A stretch of DNA of 64,000 nucleotides from JAGRCP01 sp942490705 (GCA_942490705.1 CALNXY010000001.1:82531-146530), one strand, 5' to 3'; shown: positions 1-8,969, numbered from the stretch's first letter. The notes: generated by a model from the letters alone, not told the origin. Made by a program: numbers and translations.

Positions 1-1246
1 CGCCGGGAATCGGACGCCACATGGTGTGGATAATGCCGAGGGCGGCATAGCACTGCGCCTCATTGTCTACAATGACCCGAAAGCCGTGTACATCATAGAT
101 GTGCCGAAAATCAACATCTTTGCGCTGCATCTTCTTCCAGATGCTGTAGATGTGCTTCGGCCGCCCGGTCACCTGGGCACGGATGCCGTTGTCGCGTAGC
201 GCACGGGCAATCTGTTCCTCGGTACGGCGCACCCAGAGCTCGCGCTCATTTCGTTTCTGTTTCGTGGCTGTAGCCAACTCACGATACGCTTCGGGCTGCA
301 CCCACCGGAAGCTGAGATCCTCCAGCTCCCACTTCATCTGCCAGATGCCCAGACGATTGGCCAATGGCGCAAAGATATCCAGCGTTTCGCGGGCAATGCG
401 CCGGCGCTTATGGGGAGACTGACCATCGAGCGTACGCATATTGTGGAGGCGGTCGGCAAGCTTGATGATCACGACACGAATGTCTTCGACCATGGCCAAG
501 AACATTTTGCGCAGGGATTCAGCTTTGGCATCGCTGACGCTGCGCCGCTCGCCACTGTTCTTGGTCGCGGTCGCCTTGCTCAACTCGTTGATGCGCTTCA
601 ACTTGGTGACGCCATTTACCAATTCGGCCACCGCCGGGCCAAAGTGCTCCTGGATATACGCAATCGTAAATTCGGTGTCTTCGGCCACATCGTGCAGCAG
701 ACCGGCCGCCAATGTGTCCACATCCAGATTCATGTCGGCCAGAATGGTTGCCACTGCAATCGGATGGACCATGTACGACTCACCGCTATTGCGTTTCTGC
801 TTGCGATGCGCGTAACTGCCGACCAGGTAGGCCTTGAGCACCTGAATGCGGCTTTCGTCAGTAAAGCGGCGCGGCAACTGATCCATAAAATACTCCAGCG
901 CCTGGATTTCATCCTGGGCCGGAGCGATCCGAATGACGTCTTTGCCATCTGCTGTCGGAACAGCAGGAAAGAGGTATTGGGCATATTCCGCCATGGCATG
1001 GGGAGGCGGCGGCTGCTTGAGGTCAGTCAGGGAATCATCATCTTGGGCGCCGCCGGACTCATTGACTGGCGGCGCATCGTCTTCTGGGTCGGGCTGGAGC
1101 GAGTCGCCATTCAACGACGGCTGGTCACTCGCGGGCGGCAAACCGTTCTGGGCCGTACTGCCGTTGAGATCCTCCTCCGTTTGCTCGCCGTCATCATCGT
1201 GATTGTTGTTATTATCAAATTCAGTATGTTCATCTTTTCGGGTCAT
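1..1246 (-). CDS. rel: RelA/SpoT-family (p)ppGpp synthetase/hydrolase, N-terminal part
   Basis: The C-terminus is cut by the left window edge; about 415 residues are visible. The HD hydrolase domain begins with YMVHPIAVA (near residue 160) and carries the metal motif LLHDVAEDTEFT (HD at about 185-186). The synthetase domain begins with IYDVHGFRVIV, close to the edge. The family makes and degrades (p)ppGpp from GTP/GDP and ATP in the cytoplasm for the stringent response. Before the HD domain lies an unusual, roughly 110-residue, Asp/Asn/Pro-rich acidic extension, whereas most Rel proteins start 10-30 residues before HD. The ATG at 1246 was chosen because a G-rich Shine-Dalgarno (GGGGGATGAA) precedes it and the extension is continuously open. 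TGS and ACT domains would lie outside the window. Confidence 0.93.
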   Translation of the reverse strand, partial: MTRKDEHTEFDNNNNHDDDGEQTEEDLNGSTAQNGLPPASDQPSLNGDSLQPDPEDDAPPVNESGGAQDDDSLTDLKQPPPPHAMAEYAQYLFPAVPTADGKDVIRIAPAQDEIQALEYFMDQLPRRFTDESRIQVLKAYLVGSYAHRKQKRNSGESYMVHPIAVATILADMNLDVDTLAAGLLHDVAEDTEFTIAYIQEHFGPAVAELVNGVTKLKRINELSKATATKNSGERRSVSDAKAESLRKMFLAMVEDIRVVIIKLADRLHNMRTLDGQSPHKRRRIARETLDIFAPLANRLGIWQMKWELEDLSFRWVQPEAYRELATATKQKRNERELWVRRTEEQIARALRDNGIRAQVTGRPKHIYSIWKKMQRKDVDFRHIYDVHGFRVIVDNEAQCYAALGIIHTMWRPIPG

Positions 1247-1337
1247 TTCATCCCCCGGTGAATAGTCTGCTTCGGTTTCGCCAGGCTGTTCAACCGCACG
1301 TAGGAGCGTACCAACCGAAGCGGAACGAATTCTCCCC

Positions 1338-1366
1338 ATTATAGTCTTTTCACAGAGGGCTGGCAA
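1338..1366 (-). promoter_or_regulatory. Sigma-70-type promoter for rel
   Basis: On the minus strand, TTGCCA (1366-1361) is followed after 17 bases by a perfect TATAAT (1343-1338). The predicted transcript start is near 1331, giving an 85-base leader before the rel ATG. No hairpin is obvious in the leader. Confidence 0.6.
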
Positions 1367-1461
1367 CGGAGAAAAAAGCCGTGCAAATATTGAAAATTAT
1401 CCCGCGGCAGCGTCCGAACATGTAAAATATCGCTGCTCATGCGCTCGATCGAGCCGGACCT

Positions 1462-2439
1462 TTAGCGGAGAAAGGCGTTGATCATCGGTTCCGCCTGTGA
1501 TGAGCAGCCTTCCTCCAAATCAAGCCACTGGATTGCCGGCATGCGTCGAAACCAGGTGGTCTGGTGCCGGACAAAGCGATGCGTCTCGGTCTGAATGCGG
1601 CGAACGGCCTCGGGCAGAGTGCAGTCGCCGGCCAGATAAGCGAGAATTTCGCGATAGCCAAGGCTGGTCATAGCGGGCAAGGTTGGCGCATAGCCGGCAG
1701 CCAAAAGGCGCTGCGCTTCTTCAACCAGGCCGGCGTCAACCATCTGCTCAACCCGCTGATCGGCGCGGGCGTAGAGGGCAGGACGTGGTCGGGTCAGGCC
1801 AAGCTGCAAAATGCGATAGGGCGGCGGATCGGCACCTTCCAGTTCTACCTTTGGCGTACCGGTGATCAGGAAGATCTCCAGCGCCCGCAGGACGCGTCGG
1901 GGATTCTTCCCGTCGATGACGGCAGCCGTGGCCGGATCCAAGGCCTGCAGCCGTTGGAAGAGTGTTCCTACACCGTGCTCAGCCAGATCTGACTCCAGTT
2001 CGGCCCGCAGTTCGGGGTTCGGTGGAACATTGGGGATGCGCAGTCCCTCCACGACAGCCCGCACGTATAGCGCTGTGCCGCCGACCAGGAAAGGCGTGCG
2101 CTCCTGTTGATGCAGCGAGTCAATAATCTCGTAGGCGTTCGTCTGAAATTCGGCCAGCGAAAACGCCTCATCTGGATTGCGAATATCAATAAGATGATGG
2201 GGAACACGTGCACGCTCTGCCGGCGTCGCCTTTGCCGTCCCGATGTCCATCATGCGGTAAATCTGGCGGCTGTCTGCGCTGATCACCTCACCATCAAAGC
2301 GCTCACAGAGCTGCAGGCTCAACTCGGTCTTGCCGACAGCAGTCGGGCCGGTCAAGACAATCAGCGGGGGCAACGAATTTCCAACGTTCAAGCGACACGA
2401 CCCTTCTAGAAAGAGGCCAAACATGCTGTCCAACGTCAA
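1462..2439 (-). CDS. miaA: tRNA dimethylallyltransferase MiaA
   Basis: MiaA transfers the dimethylallyl group of DMAPP to N6 of A37 in tRNAs that read UNN codons. Visible motifs are the P-loop GPTAVGKTELS (about residue 30), SADSRQIYR, PHHLIDI, GGTALYVRA and the C-terminal RHQTTWFRR; the length of 325 is normal. The start overlaps the stop of yraN by four bases (ATGA), so the two are probably translationally coupled in an rnhB-yraN-miaA operon. The first about 25 residues before SLPPLIVLTGPT are poorly conserved, so a slightly later ATG is possible. Confidence 0.96.
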   Translation of the reverse strand: MTLDSMFGLFLEGSCRLNVGNSLPPLIVLTGPTAVGKTELSLQLCERFDGEVISADSRQIYRMMDIGTAKATPAERARVPHHLIDIRNPDEAFSLAEFQTNAYEIIDSLHQQERTPFLVGGTALYVRAVVEGLRIPNVPPNPELRAELESDLAEHGVGTLFQRLQALDPATAAVIDGKNPRRVLRALEIFLITGTPKVELEGADPPPYRILQLGLTRPRPALYARADQRVEQMVDAGLVEEAQRLLAAGYAPTLPAMTSLGYREILAYLAGDCTLPEAVRRIQTETHRFVRHQTTWFRRMPAIQWLDLEEGCSSQAEPMINAFLR

Positions 2440-2834
2440 CCAGAGACCGCACCGCGGATGTGATCGATATGCAGCAGACGTCCGGCGCTATCCATCTGCA
2501 CGGCCACCACATCGATGCGCCAGGGGCCGGTCCACCCCTCGCTCTCGACATAGAAGGTTGCTACCTCACGCAGCTTGGCAGCCTTGCGCGGCGTGATCGA
2601 CTGCTGGGCGGTGCCGAAACGCGTCCCGCGCCGGGTACGCACCTCAACCAACACGAGCCAGGGCTGGGAAATTCCGCCGGCGCTAAAGTCAGGCGCAACT
2701 TCTTGGGCGACGATATCGATCTCGCCGACGCCACAGCGCCAATTGCGCGTGAGGATCGTATAGCCCGCTTGCTCCAGCGACTGTGCGGCCAGCGCTTCTC
2801 CCGCTGCCCCCAGCTGTTGGCGACGATGGGCCAT
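2436..2834 (-). CDS. yraN: YraN/UPF0102 family endonuclease-like protein
   Basis: A 132-residue protein with the UPF0102 pattern: GAAGEALAAQSLEQAGYTIL at the N-terminus, then GVGEIDIVA and LVLVEVRTRRG. These acidic and basic residues form the restriction-endonuclease-like (Holliday-junction-resolvase-like) core of the family. The cellular role is not firmly established; the gene commonly neighbours rnhB. Here it starts three bases after the rnhB stop and overlaps miaA by four bases, a tight three-gene operon. Confidence 0.93.
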   Translation of the reverse strand: MAHRRQQLGAAGEALAAQSLEQAGYTILTRNWRCGVGEIDIVAQEVAPDFSAGGISQPWLVLVEVRTRRGTRFGTAQQSITPRKAAKLREVATFYVESEGWTGPWRIDVVAVQMDSAGRLLHIDHIRGAVSG

Positions 2835-2837
2835 GAT

Positions 2838-3515
2838 CTAGACCGCCTCCGCGCCATCGATCTGACCGTCAAAGAGCGAGGATCGGCGCGCGATGGGGGC
2901 GAAAGAGTGGCGATGTTCAGCGCATGGCCCATGCTCGGCAAGGGCGGCCAGATGCGTCGCCGCGCCGTAGCCTTTGTTGCGGGCAAAGCCATAGGCGGGG
3001 AAGTCTGCATCCATGGCGATCAGCTCGGTGTCACGGTCGACTTTGGCCAAAATCGATGCGGCGGCCACTGACACAATGCGTTGATCAGCCTTGCTCATGC
3101 TCTCTTGACGAATGTTGAGTCGAGGCAGCTTTACCCAATCGATCAACAGGTAATCGGGCTGAACGGTCAAGGCCGCAACCGCCCGCTGCATCGCCAGACG
3201 CGTCGCCGGGGCAATGCCAACAGCATCGATCTCGCTGGCGGTTGCTCGACCCACTCCCCAGGCCAATGCCGCAGCAGACACCTCAGCCGCCAGCTTTGTA
3301 CGTCGAGCCGGCGAGAGTTGCTTGCTGTCACGCACCTCATCCCAGACGCCGTCACGCAGCGAGTTTTCGGCCAACACAACAGCTGCGGCCACGACCGGTC
3401 CGGCCAGTGCACCGCGGCCCGCTTCATCAATGCCCGCGACATAGTGATAGCCTGCCGCCCAGAGGCGTTGCTCATGATCTAACGTGGGCGTTGGAGATGA
3501 CGACTTGCGCTTCAT
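2838..3515 (-). CDS. rnhB: Ribonuclease HII
   Basis: RNase HII cleaves the RNA strand of RNA:DNA hybrids and removes single ribonucleotides from DNA. The protein shows AGIDEAGRGALAGPVVAAAV with the catalytic DEAGRG, DSKQLSPARR, SVAAASILAKVDRD and KGYGAATHLAAL; the carboxylates expected of type-2 RNase H are present. The ATG at 3515 (MKRKSSS) is preferred over one 12 codons upstream because the extra residues are not conserved. It is the first gene of the rnhB-yraN-miaA operon. Confidence 0.96.
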   Translation of the reverse strand: MKRKSSSPTPTLDHEQRLWAAGYHYVAGIDEAGRGALAGPVVAAAVVLAENSLRDGVWDEVRDSKQLSPARRTKLAAEVSAAALAWGVGRATASEIDAVGIAPATRLAMQRAVAALTVQPDYLLIDWVKLPRLNIRQESMSKADQRIVSVAAASILAKVDRDTELIAMDADFPAYGFARNKGYGAATHLAALAEHGPCAEHRHSFAPIARRSSLFDGQIDGAEAV

Positions 3516-3662
3516 GGCGCATACGATAGCACACGCCCATGGCCACGCCAAGCATATCCGACCGGCTACTTCGTGATGCCCGCAGTAGCGAGGTGACAGA
3601 TCACCGGGTCCTGGCTAGAATTGTGCATCGGGGTCTGAATGAAAGGAGAGAGGCTCAAATCC

Positions 3663-3859
3663 ATGATTAATCAACGTATCACGCCTGCCACGCAAGAGGA
3701 TTGGCCCGCCATCGAAGCAATCTATCACGAAGGCATTCCATTCGCCTCCACGAAAAGGTGGGCTTCCGCACCGTGGGTCGGCGTGAGAAGTTCGGCAAGA
3801 TGGACGACGTCTGGCGCGACGTCATCCTCATGGAACGTCGCTCTCAAACGATCAACTAG
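3663..3859 (+). pseudogene. Relic of a GNAT (PAT-like) N-acetyltransferase with an internal deletion and frameshift
   Basis: A good Shine-Dalgarno (GAAAGGAGAG) precedes the ATG at 3663. The first 25 codons read as the N-terminus of a phosphinothricin-type acetyltransferase (RITPATQEDWPAIEAIYHEGI). From about 3743 a different frame reads IRLHEKVGFRTVGRREKFG and then VWRDVILMERRS, the typical C-terminus of the same family, ending at TAG 3857-3859. About 100 codons of the acetyl-CoA-binding core are missing between the two parts. It is therefore one gene with an out-of-frame internal deletion; the open frame that runs through to 4001 is not a meaningful protein. Confidence 0.85.
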
Positions 3860-3997
3860 ACTCAGGCCGGATCGATTGGATTTGACCGCCGCTTCGTTGA
3901 CGGATGAAACCTGGAATGATACACTGGCCCCACCAGACGAGCTCTGTGGACCGATCGCCCTTCGCATGCGTCGGTCTCGTTATCGAGGGGATTCTCC

Positions 3998-4405
3998 ATG
4001 AGCGATGTTCAACGAATTTGCCCGCAGTGTGGCGGCAGCAGCGGCCTGCAGATGGCCCACTGTCCCCATTGCGGTTTTGATATGCAGGCCGGTGTGCCCA
4101 TGCGTCAGGAAACTTCTTTGCCCGCCGCATTGACGAAAGCAGCGTTGCCGGTACTCGCCGGCGCCGCAAGCCTGGCAGTCCGCGCCGGCTGGAAGCTGCT
4201 CCAAAGTCGCATGACGGAAGCAGCGGTCCAGCAGGCAGCGAGCCAAGTCGTCACACGGCCGCGATCAGAATCGATTCAGCGTGATGATCTCCCTGTCGTC
4301 CGCGCCAAGCGCACCGTCCGCATCCGGTCCACGTGGGCAGTAGGCGATGGCAGCGGCAATTGGCGCCAGGGCGCGTCGGAGCATGTGATCGAATTTGACG
4401 ATTGA
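3998..4405 (+). CDS. Zinc-ribbon protein of unknown function
   Basis: A 135-residue protein starting MSDVQRICPQCGGSSGLQMA. Two CPxC knuckles (CPQC near residue 9, CPHC near 22) form a likely zinc ribbon. It is followed by an Ala/Leu-rich hydrophobic stretch (ALPVLAGAASLAVRAG, about residues 45-65) that could be a membrane or amphipathic helix, then a basic linker and a short C-terminal domain containing TWAVGDGSGNW. The start has GAGGGG upstream. A strong terminator follows the stop. No family was recognised beyond the zinc ribbon. Confidence 0.75.
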   Translation: MSDVQRICPQCGGSSGLQMAHCPHCGFDMQAGVPMRQETSLPAALTKAALPVLAGAASLAVRAGWKLLQSRMTEAAVQQAASQVVTRPRSESIQRDDLPVVRAKRTVRIRSTWAVGDGSGNWRQGASEHVIEFDD

Positions 4406-4430
4406 TCGGGCATGGATCATGGTCCCCGCA

Positions 4431-4476
4431 ATAAAAAGGGACTGGCGAGCGTGACGCTCGCCAGTCCCTTTTTATT
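4431..4476. terminator. Bidirectional intrinsic terminator
   Basis: A perfect 14-bp stem (4438-4451 with 4455-4468), loop TGA, is flanked by A5 on the left and T5 on the right. It lies between the convergent zinc-ribbon gene and the HtrA gene and can terminate both. Confidence 0.92.
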
Positions 4477-4539
4477 ATTGGCTCAATTATTGGCCTTTTG
4501 ATTCAGCCAGCGCTGCTGGTGACTGACTGAACGATACGA

Positions 4540-5829
4540 CTAGAGTCGGTCAGGACGAGGGGATAGCGTCAGATCGACCGTGAATTCTTCGCCGTTGCGC
4601 AGCACGGTCAGCATGATCTCATCGCCAGGGCTCGTATTACCGCTCAAATAGTAGAGTACGTCGTCAAATTTGGATACCGGTTCGCCATTGATTGCGATGA
4701 TGAGGTCACCGCCTGCTCGTGGCGGACAGATTTCCGGATAATCCGTGTCAACTTCTTGCCGGCCGGCGCGCAGCCCGGCGCGCGCCGCCGGCGTATTGCG
4801 CAGCACGTCAACAACAATTGCGCCGCGTGCAGATTTATCAAGCCCCTGTTCGGCCGAACAGATCGGATTGAAGGTCAAGCCGCTAATGCCCATGTACGCA
4901 TGTTCGTATTCGCCGTCGGTAATGAGCGATGGAACGACCCGGCTGACAATGTTGACGGGAATAGCAAACCCCACACCGCTATTGGCTCGTTCCTCGGAAC
5001 GGATTTGGGCATTGACGCCAATTAACTCGCCCCGTTCATTGAGCAGCGGACCGCCCGAATTGCCGGGATTGATCGCCGCATCGGTTTGGATCGAGCCGGG
5101 GATGTTGAAGCTGGCGCGGGCCGGAATTGAACGCCCCATCGCGCTCACGATACCGCTGGTCAATGAGCCTTCCAGACCAAAGGGGTTGCCGATGGCCACG
5201 ACGCGCATGCCGACATAGACATCATCCATGTTGCCGGCACGGATTGGCGTCAACACATAGCCGTCAGGATCAATCTTGATGACGGCGAGGTCGCTGTCAA
5301 CGTTGGTGCCGATCAATTCTGCAACTGCCGCCGTGCCGTCGGCAAAGGTCACCTGGATCAAGTCAGCATCGGCCACCACGTGATTGTTGGTAACGATGTG
5401 GCCTTCCATATCCCAGACGAAGCCCGAACCGCTGCTCATGACAAAGAACTCGTTCGGATCAATGCCTTCAGGTATCTCATCAGCGGGAAAGGAACTATGC
5501 GGATTGGCGAGAATGGCGATATTGACCACCGATGGATTGACCTGTTCGTAGACGTTGGCCAGGACCGCGCTTTCGTAGTCGATGCCCTCTTCTGGCGGCG
5601 CAATAATAATCGGGGCAGGCGGCGGCGCCAGAGCCGGCTGATTGACAGCCATTGTCGGCGACGGCGCCGGTCGCTGGGTACGCACGCGCGTGTCCATGAT
5701 CAAGGCGCCCCCTGCAGCAGCCAGCATGCAGCCAAAGAGCAGAAGTGCCAGAATAGCCCCACTCATCAGCAGCAGCGCTCGATTCGACCTGCGGTCTGCG
5801 TATGTCTCGGGCGTTTGATCAGTTGTCAT
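4540..5829 (-). CDS. htrA: HtrA/DegP-like serine protease with PDZ domain, membrane anchored
   Basis: The protein has an N-terminal cytoplasmic tail and one membrane segment (LLLMSGAILALLLFGCMLAA), a Pro-rich linker, and then a trypsin-like domain. The catalytic triad is visible as VTNNHVV (His), DSDLAVIKI (Asp) and NPGNSGGPL (Ser). A C-terminal PDZ domain (GGDLIIAINGEPVSKFDD) completes the protein. HtrA proteases degrade or refold damaged extracytoplasmic proteins. The ATG at 5829 (MTTDQTPE) has a GGAG Shine-Dalgarno; an in-frame ATG at 5865 would add 12 residues. A TATAAT at 5885-5880 on the minus strand is a likely -10 box, but no good -35 is seen. Confidence 0.93.
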   Translation of the reverse strand: MTTDQTPETYADRRSNRALLLMSGAILALLLFGCMLAAAGGALIMDTRVRTQRPAPSPTMAVNQPALAPPPAPIIIAPPEEGIDYESAVLANVYEQVNPSVVNIAILANPHSSFPADEIPEGIDPNEFFVMSSGSGFVWDMEGHIVTNNHVVADADLIQVTFADGTAAVAELIGTNVDSDLAVIKIDPDGYVLTPIRAGNMDDVYVGMRVVAIGNPFGLEGSLTSGIVSAMGRSIPARASFNIPGSIQTDAAINPGNSGGPLLNERGELIGVNAQIRSEERANSGVGFAIPVNIVSRVVPSLITDGEYEHAYMGISGLTFNPICSAEQGLDKSARGAIVVDVLRNTPAARAGLRAGRQEVDTDYPEICPPRAGGDLIIAINGEPVSKFDDVLYYLSGNTSPGDEIMLTVLRNGEEFTVDLTLSPRPDRL

Positions 5830-6132
5830 AGTGCTCCAGTTTCCTTGAGTCGGCCTTGGCCACATGCGCGCGATAGTTAATTATAGATTCCGACACTGGC
5901 GAACGACAGTGGGAATGCTTGCACTTTCCCCGCGGCTGAACCATTATGATACAATCTCATCGGTACACTGCGCCAGCGCTTCCCGCGTCAGGGGCGCCTT
6001 TCATGCTGGAAGCTCTTCCGATTACCGAAGTGCTTGACAACATGGCAAAGCGCATTGGCATTGCAGGATGAGTTGTCTACACCAATTCCGACCGGGTCGC
6101 TCTGCCAAACCGGGTCTGTACGAGTCACGCGC

Positions 6133-6921
6133 ATGAATCGTCGCCAACTGGCCTTTGTTATTCTTGTGAATGCTGCCATCAGCCTGCTCATCGCCCTAGG
6201 GGTTGTCTGGCTGGCCGAAATACGACGTCCCGATCCAACTGAACTGGCGGCATTTGTCCCGGCCAATGGAGCCGCCATTCTGGCGGCAACGCCGACGGAA
6301 GCCAATTTGGCTGTCTTGCCTACGCCCGTTCAGGCAACGCCCGAAAGCATCGATAATGCAGGCAACGCAGGAAATGGCGGCGGTACGGGCGACACGGGCG
6401 GGAGCAGCGAAGTTGGCGAACAGGTCGTGCATATCGTCGCAGTGGGCGAAAGCTTGGGCAGCATCGCCGCCCAGTATGGTATCAATATTGACGCCATCGT
6501 CCAGGCAAACAGCCTGGCCAACCCTGATTTCGTCTTCTCTGGCCAGCGCTTGATCATCCCGGCCAGCGGCAGTGACGGTACAACAGTCAGCAACGACACC
6601 GTGCCTGTCCTCGGCGTGGAAATCTTGGATATTGAGGCCGCAGGCGATCTGGCTCAAGAAGCGATGCTAATCGCCAATGAAAGCAACAGTCCGTTTAATC
6701 TGAACGGTTGGCAGTTGAGCAAAGAAGGCGGACCCACTTACACATTTGGCAATGTTCAACTCTTCCCTGGCAGCAGTATCCGCCTTTATAGCACAGCCGG
6801 TACGGACAATAGTATTGCCCTCTATTGGGGACAAGCTGAAGGTGTCTGGACGCCGGGAAGCGCTGCCCTGTTGCGCAATACCGACAACATTACGATCGAT
6901 ACATACGAAATAGCGGAATAG
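6133..6921 (+). CDS. Membrane-anchored LysM and lamin-tail-domain protein
   Basis: Starting at ATG 6133 (MNRRQLAFVILVNAAISLLI), the N-terminal helix is a signal anchor. A low-complexity Gly/Asn/Thr linker leads to a LysM domain (HIVAVGESLGSIAAQYGINI, then VFSGQRLIIPASG), which binds peptidoglycan or related glycans. It is followed by a lamin-tail domain (VEILDIEAAGDLAQEAMLI, LNGWQLSKEGG, FPGSSIRLYS). LysM-LTD proteins are exported; a cell-envelope scaffold role is an inference. The protein is about 262 residues and divergently oriented from htrA. Confidence 0.85.
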   Translation: MNRRQLAFVILVNAAISLLIALGVVWLAEIRRPDPTELAAFVPANGAAILAATPTEANLAVLPTPVQATPESIDNAGNAGNGGGTGDTGGSSEVGEQVVHIVAVGESLGSIAAQYGINIDAIVQANSLANPDFVFSGQRLIIPASGSDGTTVSNDTVPVLGVEILDIEAAGDLAQEAMLIANESNSPFNLNGWQLSKEGGPTYTFGNVQLFPGSSIRLYSTAGTDNSIALYWGQAEGVWTPGSAALLRNTDNITIDTYEIAE

Positions 6922-6980
6922 GTAACGTGCGCGCATGACACGATAAACGATGCGTGGCACGTTTCGCAGTGAATGGAGTC

Positions 6981-7580
6981 ATGATGAGCGGTTCAGAGTT
7001 TTCCACGGAAAGTGGCAGCGGCAAAAGTGGCGGAGACAAATCCGGCAATAGCGGATCGACCAAGAAACGACGTCGCAATCGCCGGCGCTCGGCAAAGCGA
7101 CGCAAGAGCAGCAGTGCGCCCGGCGAACAGAAAGACAAGAAGCAGAGCGAAAAGCAGCGCGTCAACGAGCGCGCGCGCAGTCAACGCCGGCGGCGACGCA
7201 ATCGTTCCTCAAAGCGGAGTGCGCCCAAGCGGGACGAGAACCAGACCACGCTAAAGATCGACTATGTCGCCCCCGAGTCGGTCTTTATCTACACCCACGT
7301 CTCACGTATGGATCTACGCGACAGCGGCTACGAATACAGGCCCGATCACTTTTCGCACTCGGTACGTCAGCTGGAGGATTTCCGCATCGATATCTCGTCC
7401 ATTCTCGGCACGATCCTCGACGTAGAGGAGGGCTCCAGAGGCTTCCTCAAAGAGTTTGAATGGGACGACGATTTGGATGAGGAGACCGTCTTTGAAAGGC
7501 CCGAAGAGTCAGATGCCGGCCAACCAGGCGATGAGAAAACGGACACACCGGGCGACGCCGACGACCAAGTCCAACAATAA
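6981..7580 (+). CDS. Hypothetical protein, basic Arg/Ser-rich N-terminus and acidic C-terminus
   Basis: The first about 85 residues are very rich in Arg, Lys and Ser (runs such as KKRRRNRRRSAKRRKSSS), which suggests a disordered nucleic-acid-binding tail. A compact central part follows (KIDYVAPESVFIYTHVSRMD, RPDHFSHSVRQLEDF), then an acidic tail ending in DADDQVQQ. Two adjacent ATGs (6981, 6984) follow TGGAG. It lies 45 bases upstream of asnS in the same direction. No family was recognised; the charge-segregated layout is the main feature. Confidence 0.7.
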   Translation: MMSGSEFSTESGSGKSGGDKSGNSGSTKKRRRNRRRSAKRRKSSSAPGEQKDKKQSEKQRVNERARSQRRRRRNRSSKRSAPKRDENQTTLKIDYVAPESVFIYTHVSRMDLRDSGYEYRPDHFSHSVRQLEDFRIDISSILGTILDVEEGSRGFLKEFEWDDDLDEETVFERPEESDAGQPGDEKTDTPGDADDQVQQ

Positions 7581-7625
7581 GCGCCATACGGCGCAATAGC
7601 GCCCAAGCAGTGACGGAGAAGATTC

Positions 7626-8969
7626 GTGATTCCAGTCGTACGTATTGAACAACTCAGTGAATATATTGGCCAAGAAGTCACGCTCCAGGGCTGGCTTTAT
7701 CGACGCACAGGCAAGGGCAAGCTCCAGTTCTTGCAGGTGCGCGACGGCACAGGCATCTGTCAAGCCGTTGTCTTTAAGGGCAATGTCAGCGAGGAAGATT
7801 TCGCCGCCGGCAAGACGCTGACGCAAGAGAGCAGCATGCGCGTCACCGGCCTGGTCAAAGCCGAGGAGCGCGCGCCGGGCGTCCCGGGCGGCTATGAGCT
7901 GGACGTGCACAGTCTCGAAGTGGCACAGATTGCTGACGAGTATCCAATTTCGCCCAAAGAGCACGGCGTAGAGTTTCTTATGAGCAATCGTCACCTCTGG
8001 CTGCGCTCATCGCGTCAGTGGGCCGCCATGCGCGTACGCGGGGTCATCATCCAGGCGATCCGCGAGTGGCTTGACAGCAACGGTTACCTCAATGTGGATA
8101 CGCCGATCATCACGCCGGCTGCGGCTGAAGGCACGACCACCCTGTTTGAGATCGACTATCACGGCGAGCCTGCCTACCTGGCCCAGACCGGCCAGTTGTA
8201 CAATGAAGCCAACATCTTTGCCTTTGGCAAAGTCTACTGCTTTGGCCCCACCTTCCGCGCCGAAAAGAGCAAGACGCGGCGTCATCTCCAGGAATTCTGG
8301 ATGGTGGAACCGGAAATTGCCTTCTGTGACCTGGAACAGCTTATGGAGATCGAAGAGCAATTCGTTTCCCATGTTGTCCAGCGCTGCCTGCGCGACTGCA
8401 AGGCGGAATTGGCTGTGCTGGAGCGGGACACGACCCAGCTCGAGAAAGTCACGCCCGCGTTCCCGCGCATTCATTATGACGAAGCCGTCGAGATGATCAA
8501 TGCGGCCGCGGCCAAAGGCGAACTGGTCCCAGGCTATGAAGATCCCGTACCCTCGATTGAATGGGGCGATGACTTTGGCAGTCCGCATGAGACCTATCTG
8601 GCGGCCCAGTTCGATAAACCTGTCTTTGTCCACCACTACCCCACCCAGGTCAAGGCCTTCTATATGGAGCCCGAACCGGGACGGAGCGAGGTCTGCCGCA
8701 GCGTCGATCTGCTGGCGCCCGAAGGTTATGGCGAGATCACGGGCGGCAGCGAACGCATGAGTGATCCGGAAAAGCTATTGGCCGCAATCGAGCATCACGA
8801 TCTGCCCCAGGACGTCTACGACTGGTACCTCGATCTTCGCCGCTACGGCTCCGTCGTCCACAGTGGCTTTGGCCTGGGTGTAGAGCGCACAGTGGCCTGG
8901 ATCTGCGGTCTGGAACACGTCCGTGAAACGATCGCATTCCCGCGCACCCTGGGCAACATGCGTCCATAA
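7626..8969 (+). CDS. asnS: Asparaginyl-tRNA synthetase
   Basis: AsnS charges tRNA-Asn with asparagine. The N-terminal OB-fold anticodon-binding domain (VTLQGWLYRRTGKGKLQFLQ) is followed by the class II catalytic core: AEGTTTLFEIDYHGEPAYLA, FGPTFRAEKSKTRRHLQEFW (motif 2) and GFGLGVERTVAWICGLEHVR (motif 3). The length of 447 is normal. It starts with GTG at 7626 after GGAG. The lack of the aspartate-specific insertion and the Asn-type FRAEKSKTRRHLQEF motif distinguish it from AspS. Confidence 0.96.
   Translation: MIPVVRIEQLSEYIGQEVTLQGWLYRRTGKGKLQFLQVRDGTGICQAVVFKGNVSEEDFAAGKTLTQESSMRVTGLVKAEERAPGVPGGYELDVHSLEVAQIADEYPISPKEHGVEFLMSNRHLWLRSSRQWAAMRVRGVIIQAIREWLDSNGYLNVDTPIITPAAAEGTTTLFEIDYHGEPAYLAQTGQLYNEANIFAFGKVYCFGPTFRAEKSKTRRHLQEFWMVEPEIAFCDLEQLMEIEEQFVSHVVQRCLRDCKAELAVLERDTTQLEKVTPAFPRIHYDEAVEMINAAAAKGELVPGYEDPVPSIEWGDDFGSPHETYLAAQFDKPVFVHHYPTQVKAFYMEPEPGRSEVCRSVDLLAPEGYGEITGGSERMSDPEKLLAAIEHHDLPQDVYDWYLDLRRYGSVVHSGFGLGVERTVAWICGLEHVRETIAFPRTLGNMRP

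Noticed and set aside
410..1261. 283-residue plus-strand open frame over the Rel gene
   Set aside because: It is antisense to the well-conserved HD and synthetase motifs of Rel, and its protein has no recognisable domain.
6003..6071. 22-codon plus-strand ORF (MLEALPITEVLDNMAKRIGI) upstream of the LysM gene
   Set aside because: No Shine-Dalgarno or suitably placed promoter; too short to support.
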